NCBI GenBank assembly: GCA_964600075.1
Contig: CAZRIE010000071.1
Span: 1-22,248, forward strand
Direction: 5' to 3'
DNA length: 22,248 nt
Source: CAZRIE01 sp964600075
GTDB lineage: Bacteria; Bacteroidota; Bacteroidia; Flavobacteriales; Flavobacteriaceae
Part shown: positions 22,241 to 22,248 of the stretch, in pieces
Layout of the letters: every line of letters starts with the position of its first letter
Numbering within the stretch: position 1 is the first letter of the stretch
Translations under genes and position numbers: made by a program
The notes under the pieces: generated by a model
What the model saw: the letters and a program-made list of their open reading frames with translations, nothing else
The model's database searches: none
What the model was told of the DNA's origin: nothing

Positions 22241-22248
22241 ATTCAGTT

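Noticed and set aside
1..22248. Defence system, prophage, CRISPR array, tRNA/rRNA or secretion cluster
   Set aside because: All intact ORFs belong to recognisable core or housekeeping families; no nuclease-helicase modules, phage genes, regular spacer arrays or RNA gene signatures were seen.

Overview
The window is core chromosome from a marine-type Flavobacteriaceae bacterium (phylum Bacteroidota). Base composition is AT-rich, there are several exact matches to the Bacteroidota -7 promoter box TAnnTTTG, and Shine-Dalgarno sites are poor. The gliding-motility lipoprotein gene gldI is present, and the gene order (wbqC, DUF6122, EEP hydrolase, two rhomboids, mutL, small membrane protein, ribH, TPR protein, recF, DUF721, ndk, nrnA, gldI, PPIase) matches what I recall for this family. 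A genus such as Maribacter, Zobellia or Arenibacter is plausible, but I cannot confirm it from sequence alone.

Layout. 1-3475 (minus strand): the N-terminal part of a RelA/SpoT alarmone enzyme running off the left edge, a Ste24-type M48 membrane protease, and an RlmB/TrmH-type RNA methyltransferase. 3539-4629 (plus): a graveyard of broken genes, namely a lipoprotein 5' remnant joined to a rhodanese 3' remnant, then a TauE/SafE permease with at least four frameshifts. 4710-5655 (plus): wbqC and a DUF6122 membrane protein. 5638-10446 (minus): a tightly packed run of small membrane protein, mutL, rhomboid, rhomboid and EEP hydrolase. 10726-11987 (minus): a TPR membrane protein and ribH. 12103-14180 (plus): recF, then a lipocalin-like lipoprotein and a DUF721/DciA-like gene, separated from recF by a near-palindromic MITE-like element. 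14236-15918 (minus): ndk and a PhoD-type phosphatase whose signal-peptide segment is in a different frame from the enzyme. 15998-19501 (plus): nrnA, gldI, a cyclophilin-FKBP fusion lipoprotein and a DUF805 protein. 19562-21022 (minus): pepD. 21136-22203 (plus): a DUF3810 membrane protein with an HEVGH site.

Most genes are housekeeping: stringent response, mismatch repair, recombination, riboflavin, nucleotide pools, nanoRNA turnover, envelope protein folding and proteolysis. I see no defence island, phage, CRISPR array, rRNA or tRNA. The most interesting signals are gene decay at 3539-4629, the frameshifted phoD, the palindromic repeat at about 13190-13346 with a second partial core copy at 14776-14796, and several intergenic dyads. 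No clear candidate for a new multi-gene system is visible.
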